Shown here piece by piece: positions 1-9,014 of a DNA stretch of 64,000 nt; position 1 is the first letter of the stretch, and every line of letters starts with the position of its first letter. Under the pieces are notes generated by a model. The model worked only from the letters and a program-made list of their open reading frames with translations. It ran no database searches and was not told where the DNA came from. Source of the stretch: Bradyrhizobium sp. CB82 (lineage in GTDB: Bacteria; Pseudomonadota; Alphaproteobacteria; Rhizobiales; Xanthobacteraceae). The stretch is from contig NZ_CP121650.1 of the NCBI RefSeq assembly GCF_029714405.1, forward strand, positions 5,461,001 through 5,525,000, written 5' to 3'. A program made the position numbers and the translations under genes.

Positions 1-1516
1 GGTTGAGCCACACCGCGCGGCGGCGCTCGCGCTGCACGACGCGGCCGCCGAGCTGGCCGGAAATCTGCCGCTTGCGCTCTCCGAGCACGTGATCGATGGC
101 GGCGCCGACGGCGGCGATCCGCCGCGCGACCTCGCCTTCAGGCGCGCGCGCCGAAAAACCCTTTGGAAACTCCTCGGCGATGAAGCCGGTCGACAACCGC
201 CCTTCGCGCCAGCGCGGATGGTTCATCAGCGCGGAGAGGAAGGGAATGTTGTGACGGATGCCGTCGACATAGAACGCATCGAGCGCGGTCGCCTGCGCCT
301 CGATGGCGGCGGCGCGCGAGGGCGCATGGGTGACGAGCTTGGCGATCATCGGATCGTAGTGGATCGAGATCTCGCCGCCCTCCTGCACGCCGGTGTCGTT
401 GCGCACCGTGATGCCGTCCTTACTGAGCTCCGCCGGCGGGCGGTATTTCACGAGCCTCCCGATCGAGGGCAGGAAGTTGCGGAAGGGGTCTTCGGCGTAG
501 AGACGCGATTCCACCGCCCATCCCGTGAGCGCAACGTCCTTCTGCGCGATGGCAAGCTTTTCCCCGGCGGCCACCCGGATCATCTGCTCGACGAGATCGA
601 TCCCGGTGACGAGCTCGGTCACGGGGTGCTCGACCTGGAGGCGGGTGTTCATCTCCAGGAAGTAGAAACTCTTGTCCTGGCCCGCGACGAATTCGACGGT
701 GCCGGCGGAATCATAATTCACCGCCTTCGCCAGCGCGACCGCCTGCTCGCCCATCTTGCGGCGGGTGGTCTCGTCGAGCAGCGGCGACGGCGCCTCCTCG
801 ATGACCTTCTGGTTGCGGCGCTGGATCGAGCACTCGCGCTCGCCGAGATGGATGACGTTGCCGTGCTTGTCGCCCAGCACCTGGATCTCGATGTGGCGGG
901 GATCGACGATGAATTTTTCGACGAACACTCGATCGTCGCCGAACGAGGCCTTGGCTTCGGCTTTGGCCAGATTGAAGCCTTCGGCGACCTCGCTCTTGGA
1001 ATGCGCGATGCGCATGCCCTTGCCACCGCCGCCGGCGGACGCCTTGATCATCACGGGATAGCCGATCTCGTCGGCAATGCGCACCGCGTGCTTGTCGTCC
1101 TCGATGACGCCGAGATAGCCGGGCACGGTCGAGACTTTTGCCTTGGCGGCCGCCTTCTTGGATTCGATCTTGTCGCCCATCGCCGCGATCGCGCCGGGGT
1201 TCGGGCCGATGAACACGATGCCGGCCGCCTCCAGAGCGCGCGGAAACGCCTCGCGCTCGGACAGGAAGCCGTAGCCGGGATGCACTGCCTGCGCGCCCGT
1301 CTTGCGGCAGGCCTCGACGATCTTCTCGATCACCAGGTAGCTCTCCGCGGCGGCCGGTGGACCCATCAGGACCGCCTCGTCGGCCATCTCGACATGCAGG
1401 GCATCGCGATCGGCCTCGGAATAAACCGCGACCGTCTCAATTCCCATCCGGCGGGCAGTCTTGATGACCCGGCAGGCGATTTCGCCGCGATTGGCGATCA
1501 GAATGCGCTTGAACAT
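1..1516 (-). CDS. pccA: Propionyl-CoA (acetyl/propionyl-CoA) carboxylase alpha subunit, biotin carboxylase part; runs off the left edge
   Basis: The minus strand is open from an ATG at 1516 (MFKRILIANRGEIACRV) to base 2, giving 505 residues without a stop. The biotin carboxylase fold is complete: N-terminal ANRGEIA motif, ATP-grasp glycine loop GGGGKGMR, ERECSIQRRNQK, and the EMNTRLQVEHPVTE signature. The C-terminal biotinyl domain (MKM lysine) is outside the window. The family carboxylates propionyl-CoA to methylmalonyl-CoA with ATP, bicarbonate and biotin. Alpha subunits of this type are usually about 670 residues, so roughly a quarter is missing. Acetyl-CoA or methylcrotonyl-CoA carboxylase alpha subunits share these motifs. 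The propionyl assignment rests on overall resemblance, and the beta subunit is not visible. Confidence 0.9.
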   Translation of the reverse strand, partial: MFKRILIANRGEIACRVIKTARRMGIETVAVYSEADRDALHVEMADEAVLMGPPAAAESYLVIEKIVEACRKTGAQAVHPGYGFLSEREAFPRALEAAGIVFIGPNPGAIAAMGDKIESKKAAAKAKVSTVPGYLGVIEDDKHAVRIADEIGYPVMIKASAGGGGKGMRIAHSKSEVAEGFNLAKAEAKASFGDDRVFVEKFIVDPRHIEIQVLGDKHGNVIHLGERECSIQRRNQKVIEEAPSPLLDETTRRKMGEQAVALAKAVNYDSAGTVEFVAGQDKSFYFLEMNTRLQVEHPVTELVTGIDLVEQMIRVAAGEKLAIAQKDVALTGWAVESRLYAEDPFRNFLPSIGRLVKYRPPAELSKDGITVRNDTGVQEGGEISIHYDPMIAKLVTHAPSRAAAIEAQATALDAFYVDGIRHNIPFLSALMNHPRWREGRLSTGFIAEEFPKGFSARAPEGEVARRIAAVGAAIDHVLGERKRQISGQLGGRVVQRERRRAVWLN

Positions 1517-1704
1517 GCTTTTCTTGGTTGTTCGACCTTGGGCGGGACCCCTCCCTCGCCCGTTCGGGCCGATGGGACGGGCCGTGATGTGTCCGTGGTA
1601 CAGCAAAATGGGCCGGAGGCAACGGTCTAAATCCGCACTCCGCCTGGCGTGCCAGCGACACCGGCCGGCCTTATCGCCATGCCAAAGCCTGCCTTATCGA
1701 TCCC

Positions 1705-2775
1705 CTATGGACTGCCGGCTTTGGCCGCGCCCCGCACCAGTTCGTGGACAAAGCCCAGCTTCCCGATCACCGCCGGTGACAGGATGAAGGGATAGAGGTC
1801 GCGGGCGCCCATCGCCCGGTTGACGCTGTTGATGGCGAAGGTGAAGGGCAGCCATGCGTTGACGAGCTTCTCGACATCAGCCGCCGCATAGGGGTTGAAG
1901 CGAATCCGCGCCGTCAGCTCGCCGTCCCGATCGATCCTGGGACGCACCTCCATGCCGAACTCGGCGGCCATCTCCAGGGTGTCGACGATGTGGAGGTAGT
2001 GCGCCCAGGTCTCTGCGAAATCCTCCCAAGGATGCGTGGCCGCATAGGCGGAGACATAGTTCTGCTGCCAGTCGGCCGGCGGCCCTTCCGCATAATGGCG
2101 CTGGAGCGCCTGCCTATAGTCGACCTGTTCGTCGCCGAACATCGCGCGGAATTCGTCGAGCTTGCCGCCATCCCGCACCAGCACGTCCCAAAAATAGTGC
2201 CCGACCTCGTGGCGGAAATGCCCGAGCAGCGTCCGGTATGGCTCGCCCATCTCGAGCCTGCGCCGCTCACGCTCGATGTCGTTGGCTTCCGTCAGCGCAA
2301 TCGTGATCAGGCCGTTGTCATGGCCGGTCATGATCAGCTGGCCGCTGAAGGGATCATCGGCAAGGAAGTTGAAGATCAGCCCGTGCGCGGGATCCTCTGC
2401 CCGCGTCGTCAGCGGCAGCTTCCAGCGCAGAATCGAATAGAATAGCCGGTGTTTGGCCACCTCGAGTTCGCGCCAGCCGGCGAGCTGCGCTGGATCGGAC
2501 AGGTCGGGCACCGTGCCGTTGTGCCGACAGGCGCGACAGTAGAGATCGCTGCTGCCGGGCTCGGTCAGCCAGTTGCAGGCGTCAAACTCGGCATTGGCGC
2601 ACAGCATGCGGCCCCTGCCCTTGTCGGCGAGCGTCGTCCAGGCCGTCCCGTCAGGCTCGATCGCGGAGAGCATCTCCTTCTCGGGGAGGAAGGCAACCCG
2701 GTGGCCGCAGCGTTCGCAGGCGCGGTTCTCGAAATAGAGGACGTTGCTGCAAGCCTGGCAGACAAATAGCTTCAA
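1705..2775 (-). CDS. Zinc-ribbon protein with a putative zinc-metallopeptidase domain (Peptidase_Mx / DUF2248 type)
   Basis: 356 residues from a TTG at 2775, which has an AGAGG-like ribosome site just upstream and begins LKLFVCQAC. The frame is open upstream to 2979, but that extension looks like noise. Paired cysteines at about 6/9 and 20/23, and again near 67, 80 and 83, suggest two zinc ribbons. An HEVGH motif at residues 189-193, followed by further His, Asp and Glu residues (HPWEDFAETWAHY near 270), matches the putative zinc-peptidase domain that follows such ribbons in this family. No signal peptide is seen, so it is probably cytoplasmic. Substrate and role are unknown. It stands alone, divergent from the histidine kinase at 2958. 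Confidence 0.75.
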   Translation of the reverse strand: MKLFVCQACSNVLYFENRACERCGHRVAFLPEKEMLSAIEPDGTAWTTLADKGRGRMLCANAEFDACNWLTEPGSSDLYCRACRHNGTVPDLSDPAQLAGWRELEVAKHRLFYSILRWKLPLTTRAEDPAHGLIFNFLADDPFSGQLIMTGHDNGLITIALTEANDIERERRRLEMGEPYRTLLGHFRHEVGHYFWDVLVRDGGKLDEFRAMFGDEQVDYRQALQRHYAEGPPADWQQNYVSAYAATHPWEDFAETWAHYLHIVDTLEMAAEFGMEVRPRIDRDGELTARIRFNPYAAADVEKLVNAWLPFTFAINSVNRAMGARDLYPFILSPAVIGKLGFVHELVRGAAKAGSP

Positions 2776-2957
2776 GGTCCAACCTCTTTCTTCAATGAGA
2801 ACGCAACGCCCGCGACGACGCCTCCGCATCACGATCGTTCCTCTTCCCGGAACAAATTGCCAGACCAGCACGTTGCCGGCGTGGCCCGCATTGCCCCGAA
2901 GGCGGGCCGTCGCATCTTGCACGGTCGACCAAAGCGGCCGGGCGGGCACGTCTTTGT

Positions 2958-5495
2958 GTGTTCTCTCCGTCCGGAACAATAGCCATGGCGCCGCGACTAT
3001 GTGAGTATGGCGCCGGCACGCACACGCCTGACCACCGGCCCGACGCCTTGAACGATCCTTTGCCCGAAACCATCGCCGCCGAAAGGCTGCGCCAGCATCT
3101 GGAGGAGATCGCCCGCGAGCGCGACAACGCCTATCGCGCCTTGCAGGAGCGCGAGGCCGAGCTTGCGCGCATCCAGCGCATTGCCGGCGTCGGCGGCCTT
3201 GAGATCGATTTCCGCCGCGGCGTCAGGAATCGCCGCACCCCCGAATATCTGCTGATCCACGGCCTGGCGCCGGAGGCGGCCAGCGAGACCTACGAAGACT
3301 GGGTCGGTCGCATCCACCCGGACGACCGCGAGCGGACGGTCCAGCACCTCTTCGGCATTCTCAAGAGCGAGAGCGAAGATTATTCCGACACCTACCGCAT
3401 CAATCGCCCCAGCGACGGCGAGGTGCGCTGGATCCGCGTCGTCGGCAAGATCGAGCGCGATGCGAGCGGCCGCGCGGTGCGGCTGGTCGGCGCCGACCTC
3501 GACGTCACCGACCAGATGCTGGCGCAGGCGACGTTACGGGAGAGTGAGGAACGCTTCCGCCTGATCGCCGACAGCGCCCCGGTGCCGATCTGGGTCACCA
3601 AGCTCGACCGCAAGCGCTCCTTCGCCAACCGGGCCTATGTCGACTTCCTCGGCCTGCCCTTCGAGGAGGCGATCGATTTCGACTGGCGCAAGGTGCTGCA
3701 CCCGGACGACCTGCCCCAGGTGCTGCAGCAATCCGTGCAGGGCGAAGCCTCGCTAAAGCCCTTCGTACTGGAAGCGCGCTACAGGCGCGCCGACGGCCAG
3801 TGGCGCTGGCTGCGCTCTGAATCCCAGCCGCGCTGGGACCCCAACGGCAAGCATATCGGCTTCATCGGCGTCGCCCACGACATCACCGCCGCCAAGCAAG
3901 CCGAGATCGAGCTCAGGCAGCTCAACGAAACGCTGGAAGAGCGCATCACCGAGCGCACCGCACAGCTCGAAGCCAACGAGGCCCGGCTGCGCGCGATCCT
4001 GGAAACCAGCAACCAGTACCAGGGCCTGCTCAACCTCGAAGGCGACGTGCTCTACGCCAATACGACGGCGCTCGCCGGCATCCGCGCCGCGCCGCGAGAC
4101 GTCATCGGAAAGCCGTTCTGGGACACGCCGTGGTTCGCCGCGACCGAAGGCATGTCCAGGATGGTCCGCAACGCCTTCGATACGGTCCTGACGGGCGAAG
4201 CGGTGCGGATGGAGATGCTGCTCCGCCTCCCCATCGGCGAGCGTTGGTTCGATTTCAGCATCCGCCCCCTGCTCGACCAGCACGGCAAGATCTCCGGCGC
4301 CGTGCCCGAAGCCGTCGACATCACCGAGCGGCGCCGCGGCGAGGAGGCGCTGCGGCAGTCGCAGAAGATGGAGGCGATCGGCCAGCTCACCGGCGGCGTC
4401 GCGCATGATTTCAACAACCTCCTCACCATCATCCGCTCGGCCACCGATTTTTTGCGCCGGCGCGAGCTGCCAGAGGAACGGCGGCGGCGCTACGTCGATG
4501 CGATCTCCGAGACGGTCGAGCGCGCCTCGAACCTGACGGCACAGCTGCTGGCCTTTGCACGGCGGCAGCCCTTGAAGCCGCAGGTCTTCAACGTCGGCAC
4601 GCAGGTCGACAGTGTGGCGCAACTGGTGCGGCCGCTGGTCGGCGGCCGCATCGAGATTGCGGTCGACGTGCACGATCCCGACTGCTTCACCATCGCCGAC
4701 ATCGCGCAGTTCGAGACCGCGCTGATCAACCTCGCGATCAACGCACGCGATGCGATGAAGGACGAGGGCCGCCTGACCATCGCGGTCCGCAAGCTCAAGG
4801 GCATCCCTGCCTTGCGCACGCAATCGGCCCGCAGCGGCGATTTCGTCGCGATCTCGGTCCACGACACCGGCTCGGGCATCGCGCAAGAGAATCTCGAGGC
4901 GATCTTCGAGCCGTTCTTCACAACAAAGGAGGTCGGCAAGGGCACCGGACTCGGCCTCAGCCAGGCCTTCGGCTTCGCAAAGCAGTCCGAAGGCGACATC
5001 GCGGTCGAGAGCCGCGTCGGACACGGCGCGACCTTCACGATCTATCTGCCGCAGGCGCCGAGCCCCACCCTGACCGCGGAAGCAGTATCGCTGTTGAGCG
5101 AGCCCGCTACCACGGGGCGTGGCTACCGCGTGCTGGTGGTCGAGGACAATGACGACGTCGGCCGCTTCTCCACAGAGCTGCTCGAAGACCTCGGCTACGT
5201 CGTGCGCCGTGTCGCCAACGCCAACGCCGCGCTGGCGATCCTCGGCGAGAACGAATTCGCCGTCGATCTCGTGTTCTCCGACGTCATCATGCCCGGCATG
5301 AACGGCGTCGAGCTCGCCGGCGTGATCCGCGAGCGCTATCCGGGCCTGCCGGTGGTGCTCACCTCCGGCTACAGCAACGTGCTCGCCGAAAGCGCCCATC
5401 GCGGCTTCGAGCTGATCCAGAAGCCGTATTCAGTCGAATCCCTGTCACGCATCCTGCGCAAGGCGATGGCGGAAAAGCTGCCGGTGGCGCGGTGA
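2958..5495 (+). CDS. Hybrid sensor histidine kinase with three PAS-type regions, HisKA/HATPase and C-terminal receiver
   Basis: 845 residues counted from a GTG at 2958. An ATG at 2985 is an equally possible start, and neither has a strong ribosome site. There is no membrane segment, so it should be a cytosolic sensor. Order: PAS regions near 70-185, 195-315 and 340-455 separated by coiled linkers; H-box GGVAHDFNNLL with His483; N-box INLAINARDAM; G-boxes DTGSGIA and GTGLGLS; then a receiver domain with phospho-acceptor Asp775 in SDVIMPG. Kinases of this build often pass phosphate to a separate output protein. No partner regulator lies beside it, so its pathway is unknown. A dispersed palindromic repeat follows the stop codon. 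Confidence 0.88.
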   Translation: MFSPSGTIAMAPRLCEYGAGTHTPDHRPDALNDPLPETIAAERLRQHLEEIARERDNAYRALQEREAELARIQRIAGVGGLEIDFRRGVRNRRTPEYLLIHGLAPEAASETYEDWVGRIHPDDRERTVQHLFGILKSESEDYSDTYRINRPSDGEVRWIRVVGKIERDASGRAVRLVGADLDVTDQMLAQATLRESEERFRLIADSAPVPIWVTKLDRKRSFANRAYVDFLGLPFEEAIDFDWRKVLHPDDLPQVLQQSVQGEASLKPFVLEARYRRADGQWRWLRSESQPRWDPNGKHIGFIGVAHDITAAKQAEIELRQLNETLEERITERTAQLEANEARLRAILETSNQYQGLLNLEGDVLYANTTALAGIRAAPRDVIGKPFWDTPWFAATEGMSRMVRNAFDTVLTGEAVRMEMLLRLPIGERWFDFSIRPLLDQHGKISGAVPEAVDITERRRGEEALRQSQKMEAIGQLTGGVAHDFNNLLTIIRSATDFLRRRELPEERRRRYVDAISETVERASNLTAQLLAFARRQPLKPQVFNVGTQVDSVAQLVRPLVGGRIEIAVDVHDPDCFTIADIAQFETALINLAINARDAMKDEGRLTIAVRKLKGIPALRTQSARSGDFVAISVHDTGSGIAQENLEAIFEPFFTTKEVGKGTGLGLSQAFGFAKQSEGDIAVESRVGHGATFTIYLPQAPSPTLTAEAVSLLSEPATTGRGYRVLVVEDNDDVGRFSTELLEDLGYVVRRVANANAALAILGENEFAVDLVFSDVIMPGMNGVELAGVIRERYPGLPVVLTSGYSNVLAESAHRGFELIQKPYSVESLSRILRKAMAEKLPVAR

Positions 5496-5503
5496 GCACA
5501 CTT

Positions 5504-5590
5504 CGTCATTGCCAGCGCAGCGAAGCAGTCCAGATTGCCTCCGCGGGAAGGATTCCAGATTGCTTCGTCGCTGCGCTCCTCGCAATGACG
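5504..5590. repeat. Dispersed palindromic intergenic repeat (REP/BIME-like), intact copy
   Basis: The segment opens with CGTCATTGCCAGCGCAGCG and closes with CGCTGCGCTCCTCGCAATGACG, which pair as an inverted repeat around an internal CCAGATTGC...GGATTCCAGATTG symmetry. I recognise this as a palindrome family scattered between genes in Bradyrhizobium-type genomes. A decayed copy lies at 30923-31030. It sits directly after the hybrid kinase and could act as a 3'-end hairpin for that mRNA. Confidence 0.7.
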
Positions 5591-5624
5591 GTGCTAGCGC
5601 GCCGTCCCAACCCGTAGGTCTTCG

Positions 5625-6065
5625 ATGAAATCCACCCTCCTCTCCGCCTGGCAGACCTGGGCGTTGCTCTCCGCCTGCTTTGCCGCGCTGACCGCGATAT
5701 TCGCCAAGGTTGGCGTGGAGAACATCAACCCGGATCTTGCGACCTTCATCCGCACCATCGTGGTGCTGCTGGCTTTCTCAGTGCTGTTGTTCGGTACCGG
5801 CCAATTCGCGGTGCCGTCGGCAATCTCGTCAAGAACCTGGCTGTTCCTGATCCTGTCTGGCCTCGCCACCGGGGCATCCTGGCTGTGCTATTTCCGCGCG
5901 CTGAAGCTCGGGCCGGCGACGCTGGTGGCACCGATCGACAAGCTCAGCGTCGTGCTGGTGGCGCTGTTCGCGTTCGCCTTTCTCGGCGAGCGTCCGAGCG
6001 CCCAGGGCTGGCTCGGCATCGCCATGATCGGCGCCGGCGCAGTGCTGCTGGCGGTGAAGCTGTAA
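5625..6065 (+). CDS. Small EamA/DMT-superfamily membrane protein (half-size transporter)
   Basis: 146 residues from ATG 5625. About five hydrophobic helices are visible: ALLSACFAALTAIFAKVG, IRTIVVLLAFSVLLFG, WLFLILSGLATGASWLCY, LVALFAFAFL and GIAMIGAGAVLLAV. The C-terminal LGERPSAQGWLGI is the usual EamA repeat ending. Full drug/metabolite transporters carry two such repeats (about 300 residues). This is the single-repeat form, which is known as a stand-alone family and presumably dimerises. The substrate cannot be told. It is separated by 35 bases from the following two-component operon and may or may not be co-transcribed with it. Confidence 0.78.
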   Translation: MKSTLLSAWQTWALLSACFAALTAIFAKVGVENINPDLATFIRTIVVLLAFSVLLFGTGQFAVPSAISSRTWLFLILSGLATGASWLCYFRALKLGPATLVAPIDKLSVVLVALFAFAFLGERPSAQGWLGIAMIGAGAVLLAVKL

Positions 6066-6100
6066 GATACTGATCAGATTACAAATGTCAGGACGCGGCA

Positions 6101-7555
6101 ATGCGCTCTCTTCGGTCCCGGCTGCTAGCTCTCTGGATCATGCTGGTCGTCTCCGGCATTGCGAGCGGCTACCTGCTGTTCGAGTCATTCCAGCAGACCG
6201 CCAATGCGCGACAGGCGCGCTCCGAAGAGCTGGTCGCCCGCGCCTGCCGCGATCTCGCTGACCGCTATCAATTTTTCGTCTCGGGCTGGGGCGGCGGGCC
6301 GATTGACGATCGACTCAAAGGCGAGCTGACCGGCGTGACCCAAGCCGCTCTTGCTGGCGCGACCGGTGTGGAAGGCGGGATCTGGCAAGCCGACGCCGGC
6401 TCGCTGGCCTATGCATTCCCGACTTATGAAGGGACCGGGCCGAAAATCGACCTGCCGGCCGCCGAACAGAACACAATTCGCCACGTCAACGCCGAGGCCT
6501 TGCGGTTTGGTCGCCCGGCGTCGGTCCGGCAAGCCGGCCGTTCACAGGTCCTCATAGTGCATGCGTGCCCGTTGCGCGGCCCCATGCAAGGCGTCACCGG
6601 CTGGACCATGACGCGGGTCTTTACCGCCCAGGGACCTGCCTACAATCAGTTGCTGGCTGGCCTCATGGTCCTGGCGCTGACCATCTTCGGATCGGCCGCT
6701 TGGCTCGCTTGCGTGCTCTACGCGTGGTCGCGCAAGATCGCGCGGATCGAGCGCGAGCTCGATGTTCGGCGGGACGGCCTGGTCGACCTGCCGAAACTTG
6801 CGCGAACCGGTGCACCCGAGCTCGACCGCCTGGTGGATGCGTTGAACGCGACGGGCGAGCGTCTGTCGCTGGAGCGCCGACGCGCAGCCGCCGCAGAGCG
6901 GCTCGCGGCACTCGGTCGCCTGTCGGCAGGCTTGGCCCACGAGATTCGCAATCCGATCGCCGCCATGCGCCTGAAGGCCGAGAACGCGCTGGCGGTCGCC
7001 GATGGCTCGCGCAGCAACGCGGCTCTGAGCATCATCGTGCAACAGGTCAATCGACTCGATGTCCTGTTGCGGGATTTGCTCGATATGACCCAGGCGCATG
7101 AGCCGAAGCTGTCGGAGGTCGATCTCACATCCTTCCTCCAAAGAACCGTGGAGGCCCATCGCGAGTTCGCAGCCGCCAAGGGTTTGGTCGTCACGGCTGG
7201 AACCGAAGATGTATGCCGGGAGTTACCCCAGTTCGATCCCTACCAGATGCAGCGTGCATTAGACAATCTGATCCTCAACGCCATCCAGAACTGCCCGCCC
7301 GGCGGCTCTGTCATGGTCGACGCACGGCACCGGAACGACAGCCTGCTGCTAAGGGTTGCCGACACCGGCGCCGGGATTTCTGAGGACCTTTGCGAACGCC
7401 TGTTCGAGCCGTTCGTGACCGGACGCGCCGATGGCACTGGGCTCGGCCTTGCTATCGTGCGCGAGATCGCGCGAAATCATCGCGGCGAGGCGCGACTTGT
7501 GCCGTCCCCGCGCGGCGCGACGTTCGAAATCGAGGTGCCATGGCGATCATCCTGA
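6101..7555 (+). CDS. Membrane sensor histidine kinase paired with the NtrC-type regulator downstream
   Basis: 484 residues from ATG 6101. It has an N-terminal transmembrane helix (about 9-27), an extracytoplasmic region of about 155 residues with no domain I recognise, a second helix (LLAGLMVLALTIFGSAAWLACVL, about 187-209), a HAMP-like linker, then HisKA with H-box GLAHEIRNP (His280), N-box LDNLILNAIQN and G-box GTGLGLAI. The last 16 bases overlap the regulator at 7540, so the two are translationally coupled and almost certainly a cognate pair. The periplasmic sensor region should bind the signal. The adjacent sigma54 promoter at 8951 suggests the output. Confidence 0.88.
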   Translation: MRSLRSRLLALWIMLVVSGIASGYLLFESFQQTANARQARSEELVARACRDLADRYQFFVSGWGGGPIDDRLKGELTGVTQAALAGATGVEGGIWQADAGSLAYAFPTYEGTGPKIDLPAAEQNTIRHVNAEALRFGRPASVRQAGRSQVLIVHACPLRGPMQGVTGWTMTRVFTAQGPAYNQLLAGLMVLALTIFGSAAWLACVLYAWSRKIARIERELDVRRDGLVDLPKLARTGAPELDRLVDALNATGERLSLERRRAAAAERLAALGRLSAGLAHEIRNPIAAMRLKAENALAVADGSRSNAALSIIVQQVNRLDVLLRDLLDMTQAHEPKLSEVDLTSFLQRTVEAHREFAAAKGLVVTAGTEDVCRELPQFDPYQMQRALDNLILNAIQNCPPGGSVMVDARHRNDSLLLRVADTGAGISEDLCERLFEPFVTGRADGTGLGLAIVREIARNHRGEARLVPSPRGATFEIEVPWRSS

Positions 7556-8904
7556 TTGTCGATGACGATGCGGCGTTGCGCGACGGTCTCGCCGAGGCGC
7601 TGACTGATCTCGGCCACACACCTCGCCTGGCGGCGTCCGGCCGCGAGGGCCTCGCCGCGCTCAGCGACGATGTCGACGCCGTGCTGCTCGATCTGCGTAT
7701 GCCGGGTGGCATGGACGGCATCGAAGTGCTGCGCCGAATCCGGTCGGCGCGCAATGCGCCGCCGGTCGTGGTGCTGACGGCCTTTGCCAGCGCCGTGAAC
7801 ACGATCGAGGCTATGAGGGTAGGTGCCTTCGACCATCTCAGCAAGCCGATCGGACGCGAGGACCTGAAGGCGCTGCTGAATCGCCTTCCGGAACGTGCGC
7901 ATTCGATCGTGGAACCGGTACGCGAGGCCGGCGACAGCTTGATCGGGTCGAGCGAAGGAATGCGCCGTGTCCAGAAGGCGATTGGGCTTGCCGCCGACAG
8001 CGATGCGATCGTGTTGATCCTCGGTGAAACCGGGACCGGCAAGGAGCTGGTGGCTCGCGCGCTTCACATATACGGCAAGCGCAAGGACGCTCCGTTCGTT
8101 GCGGTCAATTGCGCGGCTATTCCCGAAGACCTGCTCGAGAGCGAATTGTTCGGCCACGTGAAGGGCTCCTTCACCGGCGCGACTGCTGACCGGGCCGGCG
8201 CGTTCCGCGACGCCGCCCACGGCACTTTGTTCCTCGACGAGATCGGCGACATGCCGCTTTCCATGCAGGCTAAAATCCTGCGCGCCTTGCAGGAGCAGGT
8301 AGTTACTCCCGTCGGCGGCAAGCCGGAGCGTACCACCGCGCGCATCATCGCCGCCACCCATCGCGATCTCGCAAAACTTGTAGCCGCGAATGAATTTCGC
8401 GAGGACCTCTACTACCGGCTCAACGTGGTGCCCATCGCGATTCCGCCGCTACGCGAGCACGCAGAGGATATCGTGCCGCTCGCCGAGCACTTCCTAGTGC
8501 GCGTCGCCGCCTCAAGCGGACGGCACAAGCGCCTCAACGCTGGGGCGATCGAGAAGTTGCAGCAGCATGGCTGGCCGGGCAACGTCCGCGAGCTTCGCAA
8601 CGTGATCGAGCGCGCCTACATCCTGACCCGCTCCGACGTGATCGGGCCCGCCGACATCGACACCAGCGGCGCCGAAATAGAGTCGGCCGATTCCCCTCAT
8701 GATGCCGATCTTCCCGCCGCCGTCGCGCAGCTTGAGAAGATGATGATCCTGCGCGCGCTGGATACCTGCGACGGCAACCGGACGGAAACGGCGCGCCGAC
8801 TCGGCATCAATCGTCAGCTTCTTTACACCAAGATGCAGCGCTACGGCATTGCCGTCGAGGCGTCAGAAAACCTGACAGGCGGTGTCAATAAAGCCGACGA
8901 CTGA
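7540..8904 (+). CDS. NtrC-family sigma54-dependent response regulator
   Basis: 454 residues from the ATG at 7540, which overlaps the kinase gene. The frame is open further upstream, but only this start gives a receiver domain at the N terminus. Receiver residues about 1-120 with Asp51 (VLLDLRMPGG) and a K-P pair near 103. AAA+ domain with Walker A GETGTGKE at 162-169, the sigma54-contacting loop GSFTGA at 209-214 (the usual form is GAFTGA) and Walker B GTLFLDEIGDM. C-terminal FIS-type helix-turn-helix around NRTETARRLGINRQLLYTKM. It should activate sigma54 promoters when phosphorylated. The best candidate target is the promoter 47 bases beyond its stop codon. Confidence 0.92.
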   Translation: MAIILIVDDDAALRDGLAEALTDLGHTPRLAASGREGLAALSDDVDAVLLDLRMPGGMDGIEVLRRIRSARNAPPVVVLTAFASAVNTIEAMRVGAFDHLSKPIGREDLKALLNRLPERAHSIVEPVREAGDSLIGSSEGMRRVQKAIGLAADSDAIVLILGETGTGKELVARALHIYGKRKDAPFVAVNCAAIPEDLLESELFGHVKGSFTGATADRAGAFRDAAHGTLFLDEIGDMPLSMQAKILRALQEQVVTPVGGKPERTTARIIAATHRDLAKLVAANEFREDLYYRLNVVPIAIPPLREHAEDIVPLAEHFLVRVAASSGRHKRLNAGAIEKLQQHGWPGNVRELRNVIERAYILTRSDVIGPADIDTSGAEIESADSPHDADLPAAVAQLEKMMILRALDTCDGNRTETARRLGINRQLLYTKMQRYGIAVEASENLTGGVNKADD

Positions 8905-8916
8905 CCTCGGGATCAT

Positions 8917-9014
8917 TGCAACAACCCTTTGAAATCAACGGTCTCACGACTGGCACATCGCTTGCTAAAGCACAGCCAAGCGAGCTCGTCGCGAAATCGA
9001 AGGGAGTTGTTGCA
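8917..9014. repeat. Perfect 9-bp inverted repeat flanking the sigma54 promoter
   Basis: TGCAACAAC at 8917-8925 is mirrored by GTTGTTGCA at 9006-9014. Both arms extend imperfectly (ACCCTTT on the inner left, AAGGGA on the inner right). The left arm lies about 26 bases upstream of the -24 element and the right arm runs into the start codon at 9014. The left arm would not be in an mRNA starting near 8977, so the symmetry would act at the DNA level if it matters. It could be a regulator site, but chance is possible. Confidence 0.4.
8951..8966 (+). promoter_or_regulatory. Sigma54 (-24/-12) promoter for the repeat-protein pair
   Basis: TGGCACATCGCTTGCT matches the established sigma54 consensus TGGCAC-N5-TTGCW at every fixed position, with correct spacing. 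The expected transcript start is near 8977, about 37 bases before the ATG of the gene at 9014, which has an AGGGAG ribosome site. The NtrC-type activator gene ends at 8904, immediately upstream, so its binding site may lie in 8860-8940. Confidence 0.85.

Noticed and set aside
89..1630. Long plus-strand open frame of 513 codons
   Set aside because: Antisense shadow of the pccA coding region; composition is Arg/Asp/Gly-rich and no domain is visible, while the minus strand gives clear biotin carboxylase motifs.
3753..5399. 548-codon minus-strand frame
   Set aside because: Antisense to the hybrid histidine kinase; a consequence of GC-rich third positions.
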